A stretch of DNA of 64,000 nucleotides. Origin: Flammeovirgaceae bacterium UBA6059. Its GTDB lineage: Bacteria > Bacteroidota > Bacteroidia > Cytophagales > Cyclobacteriaceae. Made by a program: the position numbers and the translations under genes. This document shows, piece after piece, positions 1 through 8,198 of this stretch (its first letter is position 1; every line of letters begins with the position of its first letter). The stretch is taken from positions 124,001 through 188,000 of the forward strand of contig DIYH01000014.1 in the NCBI GenBank assembly GCA_002435755.1, in the 5' to 3' direction. The notes below the pieces were generated by a model. The model searched no databases. It was not told the origin of the DNA and saw only the letters and a list, made by a program, of their open reading frames with translations.

Positions 1-1
1 A

Positions 2-2812
2 CAGGAGGCCAACCGAAAACTACTTGCTATCCTAGGTGAACTGCCTACAGAAGTTGGTAATCCTACACTGACACGGTTTGACTTTGACGATCTACCTATC
101 ATGCGCCTTGGCTTGAAGAGTTCTCTGGATGAAGTGGCCTTCACGAGGTTCATTGATGATCAGATCATACCTGAAATCAACAAGATCAATGGTGTGGCTC
201 AGGTAAAGCTATTGGGTGCCGTCACCGAAGAAGTAACCGTCAATGTTGATCCGTTACGTCTTGAAGCTCTTGGAGTCTCGCTACTTCAGGTTGTTGGAGC
301 CATCAATAGTGCTAATGTGAGCATTCCTTCAGGCACGATAGAAAGTCTGAGCAACCGTCAAGGGGTTCGGTTTAGCAGTCGCTTTTACAGTCTACCGGAA
401 ATTGAAAATATTATCATATTTGAAAATCCTCTTCTCGGTCGCTCAGTAAAGCTCAATGAGGTAGCAACAGTAGTACTCGGTCGTTCGGCACAACAGGTTA
501 TTACCCGGATCGAAGGGACTCCTTCCCTTGGTCTTGAGATCAAAAAACAGGGTGATGCTAATGCCGTGGACATTGCTGAAGCAGTTGCTTCAAACATAGC
601 TCTAATGCAAGATGCGCACTCTGACTTTGGCCTGGAAATAGATATCGCACAAGACACCAGCGAGTTCACATTGGCAGCCGCCAGTGCCGTACGTGATGAC
701 CTCATCATTGCCATCATTCTTGTATCCCTGGTGATGCTGATATTCCTACATAGTGTTAGGTCATCCTTCATTGTTTTCGTCTCAATCCCTACCTCCATCA
801 TAGCCACATTCTCTATCATGTATCTATTGGGTTACACCCTTAACTTACTGACGCTATTGGGGTTATCACTCGCTATCGGAATATTGGTTGACGATTCGAT
901 TGTGGTGCTTGAGAATATATATCGACACCTCGAGATGGGTAAGCATCGTGTGAGGGCGGCTTATGACGGCCGCATGGAAATTGGCTATACGGCCATATCC
1001 ATTACACTAATTGATGTGGTAGTCTTCCTTCCTATTATCTTTTCCGAAGGCATGGTAGCAGATCTGCTAAGGCAGTTTTCTGTGGTCATTGTGACCTCAA
1101 CATTGTTGAGCTTACTGGTATCATTTACGATAGTACCCTACCTCGCTTCCAGGATTGGCAAACTTGAGCTGGCTGATCGCAAGGATTTTCTTACTCGTCT
1201 CTCCTCCAATATAGACAGGGCGTTAGAGGGGTGGATAGACAAATTAGAGGCACTGCTAAAGTGGTCATTTGCTCATCAGAAAACAGTACTTGCACTTGCC
1301 CTTCTACTGTTGATCTCCTCTTCCATACTCATTGCCTTTGGCTTTATAGGTATAGAGTTTACAAAGGCTGGAGATCGTGGTGAGTTGTTGTTTGAGCTGG
1401 AGCTACCGCAAAACTCACCTTTACAAAGCACCAGTGCTAAGGCATTGCAAGTGGAGCAATACTTGAGATCGCTACCGTACGTGACCTCAGTCTTCACTAC
1501 CATAGGTACGACGAGTAGTGGACGCATCACCTCCAATGCCAGCTACATGGCAGAGTTTAATGTCAAACTCACTCCCAAGGAAGAAAGAGAGATATCCACT
1601 GCACAACTATCAAGATTGATCAAGTTCAACCTTGAATCTCAAGTACCGGGGATTAAGCTTAAACCTGTCGAAATCAATATTATAGGACTTAGAGATGATG
1701 ATGCTGTTCAGGTCACCTTGCTGAGCAATGATGAGGAGTTACTTGCGCAAAAACATGACGAAACACTGGAAGTACTAAGAGCCACTCCTGGTACAATTGA
1801 AGAAACCTCTTCGTCCGGTGAACGCAGCTCTGAGATTGATATCAGCATTGATCGGAACAAAGCTGACGTACTTGGTATCAACCCTGCCATGGTAGGTATA
1901 ACTCTGCGCACGGCCATCAACGGGAATACTGATTCCAGGTTTGCCACAGGAAGCGAAGAAATACCTATTAACGTGACACTATCGTCGTGGAATAGCCGGT
2001 ACGTAGCTGACCTTGAGCGAATATCAGTCCTAAGTAATCGAGGAACCGCCATACCCATCACAGAATTTACAGATATAGGTGAGGCCAGAAGCCCGGGCAC
2101 ACTTGAACGGACTAACAGGACCCGCTCGGTCACACTAAAGTCCCAGATCATCGGTAAACCTGCCGGAAGTGTCAGCCGAGACTTTGCCAGTAGACTGGAT
2201 CTTGAAAATCAACCTGATGGCATTGATTTCTTGTTTGGTGGACAAAGTAAAAGAACCACTGATGGCTTCAAGACAATGGGCATAGCACTCGCAATCTCCA
2301 TCCTGTTGGTCTATCTCGTATTGGTCGGATTATATGACTCTTACTTCTACCCTTTTGTCGTCCTGTTCTCCATTCCCCTCGCGGTGATCGGAGCATTTCT
2401 AGCACTGGCTCTGGCAAAACAATCACTAAGTATTTTCTCGATTCTTGGGCTAGTGATGTTAGTTGGACTAGTAGGTAAGAATGCCATATTGGTGGTAGAC
2501 TTTGCCAATGCTTTAAGGGCAGAGGGTTTAGCCATCCGGGATGCACTTCTCAAAGCGACCCGGCTGAGGTTTCGCCCCATCCTGATGACCAATCTCACTA
2601 TGGTATTTGGCTTAATGCCTATCGCACTAGCGCAAGGCGCAGGAAGCGAATGGAAGAATGGATTGGCATGGGCACTCATAGGAGGACTGATCAGCTCAAT
2701 GTTGTTGACCCTGGTAGTAGTGCCAGTAGTTTATAACGTTACAGAAAACTTGCTGAGTCGATTAGGGGTTGATCTCAATAAGCCAAAAGTGAGGGTCGAA
2801 AAACATATCTAA
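2..2812 (+). CDS. RND efflux pump inner-membrane permease (AcrB/HAE1-like), 5' end missing
   Basis: Inner-membrane subunit of a tripartite proton-driven efflux pump. The frame is open to the left edge of the window, so the true start lies outside; about 936 residues are present against roughly 1030-1060 for the family, so only the first porter segment and TM1 are missing. Visible features are hydrophobic TM blocks around 700-1160 and 2270-2740 of the window, two periplasmic porter regions, and the TM4 motif with paired aspartates (GILVDDSIVV) that relays protons in HAE-type pumps. The second half repeats the architecture with a GLVGKNAILVVD segment. HAE1 (drug/hydrophobe) is favoured over CzcA-type metal pumps, but substrate cannot be read from sequence. 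The adaptor and outer-membrane partners are presumably upstream. It converges on the S41 gene, 29 bases away. Confidence 0.93.
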   Translation, partial: QEANRKLLAILGELPTEVGNPTLTRFDFDDLPIMRLGLKSSLDEVAFTRFIDDQIIPEINKINGVAQVKLLGAVTEEVTVNVDPLRLEALGVSLLQVVGAINSANVSIPSGTIESLSNRQGVRFSSRFYSLPEIENIIIFENPLLGRSVKLNEVATVVLGRSAQQVITRIEGTPSLGLEIKKQGDANAVDIAEAVASNIALMQDAHSDFGLEIDIAQDTSEFTLAAASAVRDDLIIAIILVSLVMLIFLHSVRSSFIVFVSIPTSIIATFSIMYLLGYTLNLLTLLGLSLAIGILVDDSIVVLENIYRHLEMGKHRVRAAYDGRMEIGYTAISITLIDVVVFLPIIFSEGMVADLLRQFSVVIVTSTLLSLLVSFTIVPYLASRIGKLELADRKDFLTRLSSNIDRALEGWIDKLEALLKWSFAHQKTVLALALLLLISSSILIAFGFIGIEFTKAGDRGELLFELELPQNSPLQSTSAKALQVEQYLRSLPYVTSVFTTIGTTSSGRITSNASYMAEFNVKLTPKEEREISTAQLSRLIKFNLESQVPGIKLKPVEINIIGLRDDDAVQVTLLSNDEELLAQKHDETLEVLRATPGTIEETSSSGERSSEIDISIDRNKADVLGINPAMVGITLRTAINGNTDSRFATGSEEIPINVTLSSWNSRYVADLERISVLSNRGTAIPITEFTDIGEARSPGTLERTNRTRSVTLKSQIIGKPAGSVSRDFASRLDLENQPDGIDFLFGGQSKRTTDGFKTMGIALAISILLVYLVLVGLYDSYFYPFVVLFSIPLAVIGAFLALALAKQSLSIFSILGLVMLVGLVGKNAILVVDFANALRAEGLAIRDALLKATRLRFRPILMTNLTMVFGLMPIALAQGAGSEWKNGLAWALIGGLISSMLLTLVVVPVVYNVTENLLSRLGVDLNKPKVRVEKHI

Positions 2813-2841
2813 CAAAAATACTCAAAATCGCTAACCATGAC

Positions 2842-3785
2842 TTACTGGTCATGGAACCATTGAATAACCCTTTCTTGTAGTTCTAAACTACCAGTAAAGG
2901 ATTCATCAGGCTCAATCCCAGCAGCATATTGTCTCTTGGATCGATCTGCCATCACCGCGGTTGTTAAAAAAAATGCATTACCATTATCAAGTTCGAATCG
3001 CTGATTAGCAGTTGATACGCCACAGGTGGGTTCACCAAAGAACCTAGTATTGGTTCTACCAATTAACGAAATAGCTACAGCTTCACCAGAACTTGCCGTA
3101 TTGCCACTAATAATCACAGCCAGCTTGGCGTCTTTGTTTATTAACTCATAGGGGTCACTAACCTCAGTGACAGCTACAGTTCCAAAAGCATCCCCTGTAC
3201 CTGTTGAGGAGAAGCCATCATACCCCATGACACTGTCACATCATCAGGGTCAATAAAATGACCAATAACTTCTTCTTTGTAAAAAGGGCCGAGTCCTGCT
3301 ATCATTGGCCACATATTACCACCACCATTGAACGTAAAATCTACAACCCATCCAATTTTCTCTGGAGTATCCTGGTCCCTGATCATTTGTTGAATACTTT
3401 CGGCGTAGGTGGTAGGATCAGTATTCGCACAACAGCCAGTCAACTTGATGTATCCGATTTCATCAGGCCAACTGGGTATATTAAGAGTGATTGAACAACT
3501 AAGTAGTCCAGAGTTGATAATTCTGCCATCGCTCTGCTGATAATAACTATGCCTGTCACCCAGCGTGCGAAGCAGTTGCCTAATTGCTTTATCTCGTCCA
3601 TCTTCTTGTAGTGCATCGTTTACTCGAATTCTGGCATCAGTCCAATCAATACTATATCGATTGATTGAAAACTCTTCAGCAAGTGTGAACATTTGATCAA
3701 TCTCAGCGCTGACAATGTCGTCCTCACAGGCCGACAATAAAGGCAAAATGGATAAGGCTAATAAGTTGAAAAGGATATACTTCAT
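2842..3785 (-). pseudogene. S41-family peptidase lipoprotein, split by a single-base frameshift
   Basis: Two reading frames together make one C-terminal-processing-type serine protease. The first part starts at 3785 with a lipoprotein signal (LLSAC lipobox) and carries the family segment FNGGGNMWPMIAGLGP; the second part, in another frame, carries the catalytic-serine region TASSGEAV and runs to the stop at 2842. The break is at about 3222-3228, where the coding strand reads TGG-GGT-ATG; one extra G (five instead of four) would give Trp-Gly-Tyr-Asp and restore a continuous protein of about 314 residues. An upstream in-frame start at 3854 gives no signal peptide at its N-terminus and was not preferred. 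Possibilities are a recent pseudogene, phase variation at the G run, or a sequencing error. Substrate unknown; it would act on the cell-envelope side. Confidence 0.8.
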
Positions 3786-4144
3786 AACGTCTAGGCTTTT
3801 ATTCCTATTCAACTCAACAATCATACATGGGTCATTCCCTAATAAATATGGCAAAAATGCTTTAAATATCTAGTCTTCCACAGTAACATACTCATACCAT
3901 GTTCGTCCTTGGCCTAGTTGAAGTCTTCACAGCAGTTTCGAACTTAAGAATGGTCTCCCCCTCTTCTTAGATGCTGTAATTAAATAATTACTTGGTTCTT
4001 ATTCTCTGCCCTTAGCTAGCCATCACTCATATAAGGAGTTTACTTTAGCAGCTGAAATTGTATTGACCTTAGATTTTCCTAGCAGGGGTGATTTCAGTGG
4101 GGAGGTTGTTAAGAAAAGATGTACAACACTCATAGTCTGAGATA
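3786..4144. other. Intergenic region between molybdoenzyme and S41 gene
   Basis: About 360 bases without a convincing gene. It must hold the transcription end of the molybdopterin enzyme and the promoter of the S41 protease, both on the minus strand. I see neither a perfect Bacteroidota promoter (TAnnTTTG) nor a strong hairpin terminator here. The short plus-strand frame beginning near 4119 is antisense to the molybdoenzyme. Confidence 0.5.
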
Positions 4145-6340
4145 TCACAACCCTGACCAAGTCATCTGCTGCTTCCCTTTTGCTTTCTCTACTTTCACTG
4201 GTATGCCGGTCAGATGTGCCATTCCGGATACACGTTCGAGATTATCAGAGCCATCAGCGGCGAGAATATTGACATTGACACCTGTAGCTTTCTTTGCCAC
4301 ATTGAGACCAGAGTGCTGGTGCCCCCAACCATGTGGCAGGGCTACTGTACCAGGCATAAGATCATCCAATAGTCGCAGGGGGATCCGAACCGTAGCTGTA
4401 TCACTGGTCACATCGACCATATCCTGATCTGACAGCCCGTACTCCGCCGCATCAGTAGAGTGCATGTACAAGTAGTTCGTAGCACCGTCACGATGACCAA
4501 AGCGCTCAATGTTGTGCGTCCATGAGTTGTGCGTAGTAACTGCACGTTTGGTGATCAGCTTAAGTGAGTCTTTGAGCAATCTTTCCTTCTCAAAATCCGC
4601 CTTGAGTTTCTCAGCTTGCTTCAGTAAAGCCTTCGGTGCAAGATTGACCTTACCAGAATCAGTATGTACCCGATTACCCAGGAAGCTTTTTGGCTTATGA
4701 TCAGGTCGTAACCAACCATGTTTGTTTTTTAGCAGTTTCTTAAAACTCGGCTGTTTCGTCAACTTCAAGATAAGGTTAAGCATAAACTCTTGCGGCATAC
4801 CTCTCTTACCCTTTCTTAGTTTCTGGGTCCACATCAAAAACTCAAAGAACTTTTGAGCAACGGCAGAGCCAAATATGTTGATGCCCGAGTGCTTCGCCAG
4901 GTCAATGTAAATAGAGGCTTCATCACGCTGTTCTCCTTGTGGCTTAACCATTGGCCTGGTCGCCTGGAGGTATGGCTTTGACTGTAAGCCCAGCATTAAA
5001 GGGAAGATGAAAGGCAGGTCCGGCCGCTGTAGTGGATCGGTACATGGAAGCACATGTGTTGCTACCGAGCAGGTCTCTCCTGGCTGGATGTCAAGACAGA
5101 TCAACAGCTCTAAAGACTGGAAGGCTTTCTTCAGTTTTTCAGAGTTGGGCATGGTGATTAGGGGGTTTCCACCCGTAACAACCAGGGCTTTTATCTGATT
5201 TTCTCCTGGTGTGAGGATTTCATCAGCCAATATGCCTCCGGGGAATGCATCGTTCACGGAACCAAAATCACCAACCCTTGATCTATCCTCTCGCATCAAG
5301 ATCCCGTTCTTTACGCCAAACTTGATGAAGTCCATCACACCATGACCGACCAGGGTCCCTCCTTTCTTATCCAGATTACCAGAGATCATATTGATCGCCT
5401 CCTGGATCCAAAAACAAAGGGTGCCATTGGTACCCATATTGACCCCTGTGGAGCAGTAGATCGAGGCACCATTCGCGGTAGTGTAGGCACTAACTAGTGA
5501 TTGCATACTCTCAACGCTCACGCCAGTGATATCAGACGTCCGCTTCGGTGACCAATCTGCCGCCAGTGACTTCAATTCCTCAAAACCTTGAGCATGTTGA
5601 TCAATCACGCTTTGATCGTAACCTTTCTGATGGATGAGCTCATTGAGAAAGGATAAGTAAAAGAAAACATCAGTGTTGGGGCGTATGTAGATGTGCTCGC
5701 CAGCAGCCTTTGCTGTTTCCGTTTTCCTAGGATCGACAACAAAGATCTTCACACCTCTCCGTTCCATATCCTTTAAAGTCTGGGCAGGATTCGGTACCTG
5801 GAGGAACGACCATTTTGAAACGACAGGGTTGGCACCAACAATGATCAGGCACTCAGTGTGGTCAAGGTCCGGGAACGGCTGAGTAAATGGAAAGCCGTAA
5901 AGATGCCTTGCTGCTGAGAACTTGCTTGCACAGTCCTGTGTAGATGACGAGTACATGTTGTTAGAACCAACTGCTGTCATGAAGCCTTGCGCGAAGATCG
6001 GGTGCAACACGCCAAAGCCAGCCGCAGTGCCGACATACATCGCTACACTATTGTTACCATACTTAGATCGAATACTTTTCATCTTAGCACCGATATCTTT
6101 AAAAGTCTCATCCCAAGTTGCTTCCGTAAGGAAATCATTTTTTCGAATCAGTGGCTGCTTCAATCGGTCAGGTGACCGGTACATTTCGTGCTGCTTCAAT
6201 CCCTTCACACAGCTAAAACCCTTGGTCGCCACATGGTCATTATCCGGCATAATGTCCACGATCTTTCCATTCTCCTTGGTCACTTCCAACCCGCAGAGTG
6301 ATTCACAAATTCTACAAAAGGTTTGCTGTATCTCTACCAT
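4145..6340 (-). CDS. Molybdopterin oxidoreductase with N-terminal 4Fe-4S site
   Basis: Member of the DMSO-reductase/formate-dehydrogenase superfamily (MopB). The N-terminus has the iron-sulfur motif C9-x2-C12-x3-C16 with the fourth cysteine at 44 (FSCVKG), followed by a typical substrate domain and a C-terminal molybdopterin-dinucleotide binding domain (about residues 610-725, including MHSTDAAEYGL and PHGWGHQ). Cys137 in STQDC sits where the molybdenum ligand or the adjacent substrate-entry residue lies in relatives; this is tentative. There is no twin-arginine signal, so the enzyme is probably cytoplasmic. At 731 residues it resembles the single-subunit assimilatory type. No electron-transfer subunit, chaperone or cofactor-biosynthesis gene is adjacent, so substrate and electron partner cannot be inferred. 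Confidence 0.9.
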   Translation of the reverse strand: MVEIQQTFCRICESLCGLEVTKENGKIVDIMPDNDHVATKGFSCVKGLKQHEMYRSPDRLKQPLIRKNDFLTEATWDETFKDIGAKMKSIRSKYGNNSVAMYVGTAAGFGVLHPIFAQGFMTAVGSNNMYSSSTQDCASKFSAARHLYGFPFTQPFPDLDHTECLIIVGANPVVSKWSFLQVPNPAQTLKDMERRGVKIFVVDPRKTETAKAAGEHIYIRPNTDVFFYLSFLNELIHQKGYDQSVIDQHAQGFEELKSLAADWSPKRTSDITGVSVESMQSLVSAYTTANGASIYCSTGVNMGTNGTLCFWIQEAINMISGNLDKKGGTLVGHGVMDFIKFGVKNGILMREDRSRVGDFGSVNDAFPGGILADEILTPGENQIKALVVTGGNPLITMPNSEKLKKAFQSLELLICLDIQPGETCSVATHVLPCTDPLQRPDLPFIFPLMLGLQSKPYLQATRPMVKPQGEQRDEASIYIDLAKHSGINIFGSAVAQKFFEFLMWTQKLRKGKRGMPQEFMLNLILKLTKQPSFKKLLKNKHGWLRPDHKPKSFLGNRVHTDSGKVNLAPKALLKQAEKLKADFEKERLLKDSLKLITKRAVTTHNSWTHNIERFGHRDGATNYLYMHSTDAAEYGLSDQDMVDVTSDTATVRIPLRLLDDLMPGTVALPHGWGHQHSGLNVAKKATGVNVNILAADGSDNLERVSGMAHLTGIPVKVEKAKGKQQMTWSGL

Positions 6341-6695
6341 CTCATGCTACACTTCAAATTCGTATTGGATCATTCCATGAGAAAATTAAGTCATAAACTC
6401 AACTCAACGAAAATGATAAGGATTATTCTGGTAAGGAGATGAAAATCTGCTGATCTCTACTCTTTGTTTAAACAATGACATATAAATAATTGACTAACAA
6501 ATGTTTAATCGTATCAAACGTACTATGATAACTTTTTCTTATATAGTCTAAAATCGCTGTAAAAGGCATTTATGACATTCTTGGCAAGCCCGGAAGAGCT
6601 ATGTTCCAGCCCCCTACCTGACAGCATTACGTGTTCGAAAACAAAGCTTCGTTAGACTTTGTCTGGCTACATTTGCACACCACGTCATCAACTTT
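6341..6695. other. Divergent intergenic region upstream of ECF sigma gene
   Basis: About 355 AT-rich bases separating the divergently transcribed molybdoenzyme and ECF sigma genes, so it should contain promoters for both. The only promoter-like element I can point to is the TACATTTG at 6668-6675. Otherwise I see no RNA gene or repeat. Confidence 0.5.
6668..6675 (+). promoter_or_regulatory. Candidate Bacteroidota -7 element (TAnnTTTG) before ECF sigma gene
   Basis: TACATTTG matches the Bacteroidota primary-sigma -7 consensus TAnnTTTG exactly and ends 20 bases before the ATG of the ECF sigma gene. A clear -33 TTG box at the usual spacing is not evident, so the call is tentative. Confidence 0.3.
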
Positions 6696-7220
6696 ATGAA
6701 AGCAGATTACTCATTGTGCAATGAGTCGGTTTACAACTCTGTCTATCGAGAGCAAGCTGAGAAGTTGCGCAATCTAATGTACTACAAATGCGGAGACCTT
6801 GCCCAGGCAGAAGATCTGGTACACGACTCCTTCGTAAAGCTTTGGAACAAATGTGCCGAAGTTATCTATGACAAGGTTGGAGGGTTTCTCTACACTTTAG
6901 CCAACAACCTGTTCCTTGACCAGATCAGATCAAAAAAAGTAAGTATGAACTTTGAGAAAACGCTCAGTCCTCAGAACAATACTGAAGACCCGTATTATCA
7001 ATTGCGTTCTGATGAATTCAAAAAGACATTAGAAGATGCCATTGCCGGACTACCGGAAGGTCAACGTGAAGCCTTCCTAATGAACAGAATTGATAAGTTG
7101 ACCTACAAAGAAATTGCTGCCCAATTGGGTATTAGTCAAACAGCGGTAGAGAAGAGAATATCAAAAGCTCTTGGCAGGCTTCAAGGGTTAATCAAGGAGT
7201 TTGAAAGTTTTAATATCTAG
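6696..7220 (+). CDS. ECF RNA polymerase sigma factor (FecI-like)
   Basis: Extracytoplasmic-function sigma factor of 174 residues. Region 2 is visible at about residues 20-85 (AEDLVHDSFVKLW, then FLYTLANNLFLDQIRSKK) and region 4, the -35-binding helix-turn-helix, at about 115-165 (LPEGQREAFLMNRIDKLTYKEIAAQLGISQTAVEKRI, quoted here only to identify its edges: LPEG to EKRI). It is followed 40 bases later by a FecR-type anti-sigma factor and then by a TonB receptor with an STN domain, which is the standard cell-surface-signalling order: ligand binding at the receptor relieves FecR and frees sigma to transcribe the receptor. The sigma probably controls the receptor gene, but no ECF promoter could be verified. 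Confidence 0.92.
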   Translation: MKADYSLCNESVYNSVYREQAEKLRNLMYYKCGDLAQAEDLVHDSFVKLWNKCAEVIYDKVGGFLYTLANNLFLDQIRSKKVSMNFEKTLSPQNNTEDPYYQLRSDEFKKTLEDAIAGLPEGQREAFLMNRIDKLTYKEIAAQLGISQTAVEKRISKALGRLQGLIKEFESFNI

Positions 7221-7260
7221 GGGTTGGGTAAAGCCAATCACTCCTCGTAAATAAGGCGAA

Positions 7261-8178
7261 ATGGAAAACGACCCCAACAAAGAAACTCTACTTGCCAGAT
7301 GGCTCTCAGGTGACCTCTCATCTGAAGAACAAAAAGAACTGGCGGAAGATAAGAGTCTGGATGCGCTCAAAGTTGTGACTGACGATATTAGCAATTGGCA
7401 ACTCCCTCCTATGGATCTTAACAATGGGTTAAAGAAGTTGAAGGCTGAGTTGTCTGATGAGGAGACAAAGACCGTCAGTATTCAACCATTCGGCTATGTG
7501 ATGAGGATCGCAGCGGCAGTTACTTTACTGGTGGTTGGATACATTGGTTGGCAATACTATTTTGATGGTGCGCAGAAGTTCAGGACAGGAATTGCCGAAC
7601 GTCTGGATGTAACACTGCCTGATCAGTCTCTGGCAATGCTGGACGCGCGTAGCGTTATCTCATATGATGAGTCAAGTTGGGAAAAAGAACGCAAATTGAA
7701 TTTAAAAGGTCAGGCTTACTTTGATGTAACAAAGGGCAGCACATTTACCGTCGAGACTAATGCTGGCTCAGTCACAGTACTGGGTACGGAGTTCAATGTT
7801 AAACATTATAGAGGCACCCTCGCCGTTACCTGCTATGAAGGTAGCGTCAGGGTTGAGTCGGGAAATGATCAGGTGATTCTGGAACCTTCCGAAGGGGTAT
7901 CATTTATTGATGGTGAAATGAACAGGTATGAGACCGATGATACTCAGCCTGACTGGCAACAAGGATACACCCGCTTTTCAGGTGCACTTTTGATCCGTGT
8001 TGTTGCAGAACTCAAACGACGATTCGAAGCTGAGATCAAGCTTCCTGAGAAATATCATGGTCTCAAGTACACCGGGGCAGTACCATTTACCTCACTTGAA
8101 GAGGCGCTCCAATCTGTGTTCGTTCCCATGGAACTTGACTATGAGATTGGTGATAATGGAATTGTAACAGTACATTAG
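7261..8178 (+). CDS. FecR-family anti-sigma factor
   Basis: Membrane-spanning regulator of 305 residues that couples the outer-membrane receptor to the preceding ECF sigma factor. The cytoplasmic N-terminus (about 1-78) contains the family's helical segment LLARWLSGDLSSEEQKEL; one TM helix lies at about residues 80-97 (IAAAVTLLVVGYIGW); the periplasmic FecR domain (about 108-210) shows the typical LPDQSLAMLDA and GTEFNV motifs; the C-terminus (about 235-305) matches the DUF4974 domain common in Bacteroidota FecR proteins. It lies 40 bases after the sigma gene and 20 before the receptor, so the three are likely one transcript. Confidence 0.93.
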   Translation: MENDPNKETLLARWLSGDLSSEEQKELAEDKSLDALKVVTDDISNWQLPPMDLNNGLKKLKAELSDEETKTVSIQPFGYVMRIAAAVTLLVVGYIGWQYYFDGAQKFRTGIAERLDVTLPDQSLAMLDARSVISYDESSWEKERKLNLKGQAYFDVTKGSTFTVETNAGSVTVLGTEFNVKHYRGTLAVTCYEGSVRVESGNDQVILEPSEGVSFIDGEMNRYETDDTQPDWQQGYTRFSGALLIRVVAELKRRFEAEIKLPEKYHGLKYTGAVPFTSLEEALQSVFVPMELDYEIGDNGIVTVH

Positions 8179-8198
8179 CCAAAGCTAATCACCAGCTT

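Noticed and set aside
385..819. Long antisense frame inside the RND pump gene
   Set aside because: Low-complexity Ser/Arg-rich translation typical of an antisense shadow; the plus-strand frame is a clear RND pump.
2835..2854. 7-bp inverted repeat CCATGAC/GTCATGG as a terminator between RND and S41 genes
   Set aside because: Short stem with no T-run on either strand and overlapping the S41 stop; not convincing.
4119..4427. Plus-strand frame opposite the end of the molybdoenzyme
   Set aside because: Antisense to a strong conserved gene, with no ribosome site or recognised domain.
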